13,941 nt of DNA from CBDTYW01 sp965364735 (GTDB taxonomy: Bacteria > Actinomycetota > Nitriliruptoria > Nitriliruptorales > Nitriliruptoraceae): positions 1 to 13,941 of the forward strand of contig CBDTYW010000078.1 of assembly GCA_965364735.1 (NCBI GenBank), in the 5' to 3' direction. Made by a program: the position numbers and the translations under genes. Positions within the stretch are counted from its first letter, which is position 1, and the number at the start of each line of letters is the position of its first letter. Positions 13,811 to 13,941 of the stretch are shown in pieces. Under the pieces are notes generated by a model, which had not been told where the DNA came from, ran no database searches, and saw only the letters and a program-made list of their open reading frames with translations.

Positions 13811-13941
13811 TCAGCGTGCGTCGTCTGGGATGGCGCGGATCGCCTCGTCGCGGATCTCGCGGGCGGGGCGTCCGGTGGCGGTGGCGGCGGCGATGACGTC
13901 GTCGGCTTCCGGGGCCGCGGAGGTCGTGCCGTCGGGGCGGC
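13811..13941 (-). CDS. C-terminal fragment of a minus-strand gene, possibly LarC-like (truncated by the window)
   Basis: A minus-strand frame runs from the window edge to a TGA at 13813-13811, giving 42 complete residues that end IRAIPDDAR. Third positions are almost all G or C, as in the neighbouring real genes. The segment PEADDVIAAATATGRPAREI resembles the C-terminus of LarC (nickel-pincer cofactor synthesis), where a P-E-x-D/E-x-x-x-x-x-A-x-x-T-G-x-P-x-R-x-V pattern is common. The visible part is too short to be sure. A hairpin that could be its terminator follows. Confidence 0.5.
   Translation of the reverse strand, partial: RPDGTTSAAPEADDVIAAATATGRPAREIRDEAIRAIPDDAR

Overview
The window is GC-rich throughout and codes densely, with codon third positions nearly always G or C. 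Short intergenic gaps, frequent ATGA/TGATG overlaps, actinobacterial-type -10 boxes (TAGGGT, TAGGAT, TAGAGT), one probable leaderless start and hairpin terminators without T-tracts all point to a high-GC Gram-positive actinobacterium, perhaps from a deep-branching class. There is no rRNA or other marker that would fix the genus, and I see no tRNA, CRISPR array, insertion sequence or phage gene.

Left part (1-4774). The window opens inside a surface protein gene. Its Ser/Pro/Thr-repeat stalk and C-terminal membrane anchor are visible. Next come de novo purine genes: purD on the minus strand, divergent from purE, then purC on the plus strand. A homologue of O6-alkylguanine-DNA alkyltransferase lies between purE and purC; its active-site Cys is replaced by Ala. 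PurE carries changes in an active-site loop. purC is followed by an uncharacterised gene whose product has two similar beta-rich units. Its reading frame stays open back into the purC stop codon.

Middle (4778-6556). A minus-strand pair, a DsrE-like small protein and an MFS permease joined by an ATGA overlap, is divergent from a livK-type solute-binding lipoprotein gene. The livK promoter region carries a perfect 9-bp inverted repeat around a plausible -35/-10 pair, and a perfect hairpin in the leader.

Right part (6556-13672). livK on the plus strand converges on a minus-strand operon, livH-livM-livG-livF, which continues after a 9-bp gap into a zinc-ribbon / single-TM / beta-propeller-like gene. 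Together these encode a HAAT-type ABC importer (branched-chain amino acids or related amides). The binding protein is transcribed separately from its permeases and ATPases, with a strong hairpin between the two transcription units. LivH has an extra N-terminal signal peptide and an Ig-/transthyretin-like extracytoplasmic domain fused to an otherwise normal permease. The last 131 bases hold the C-terminus of another minus-strand gene that weakly resembles LarC.

The strongest candidates for something undescribed are the LivH fusion with its co-transcribed propeller-like protein, and the catalytically dead alkyltransferase homologue set among purine genes.
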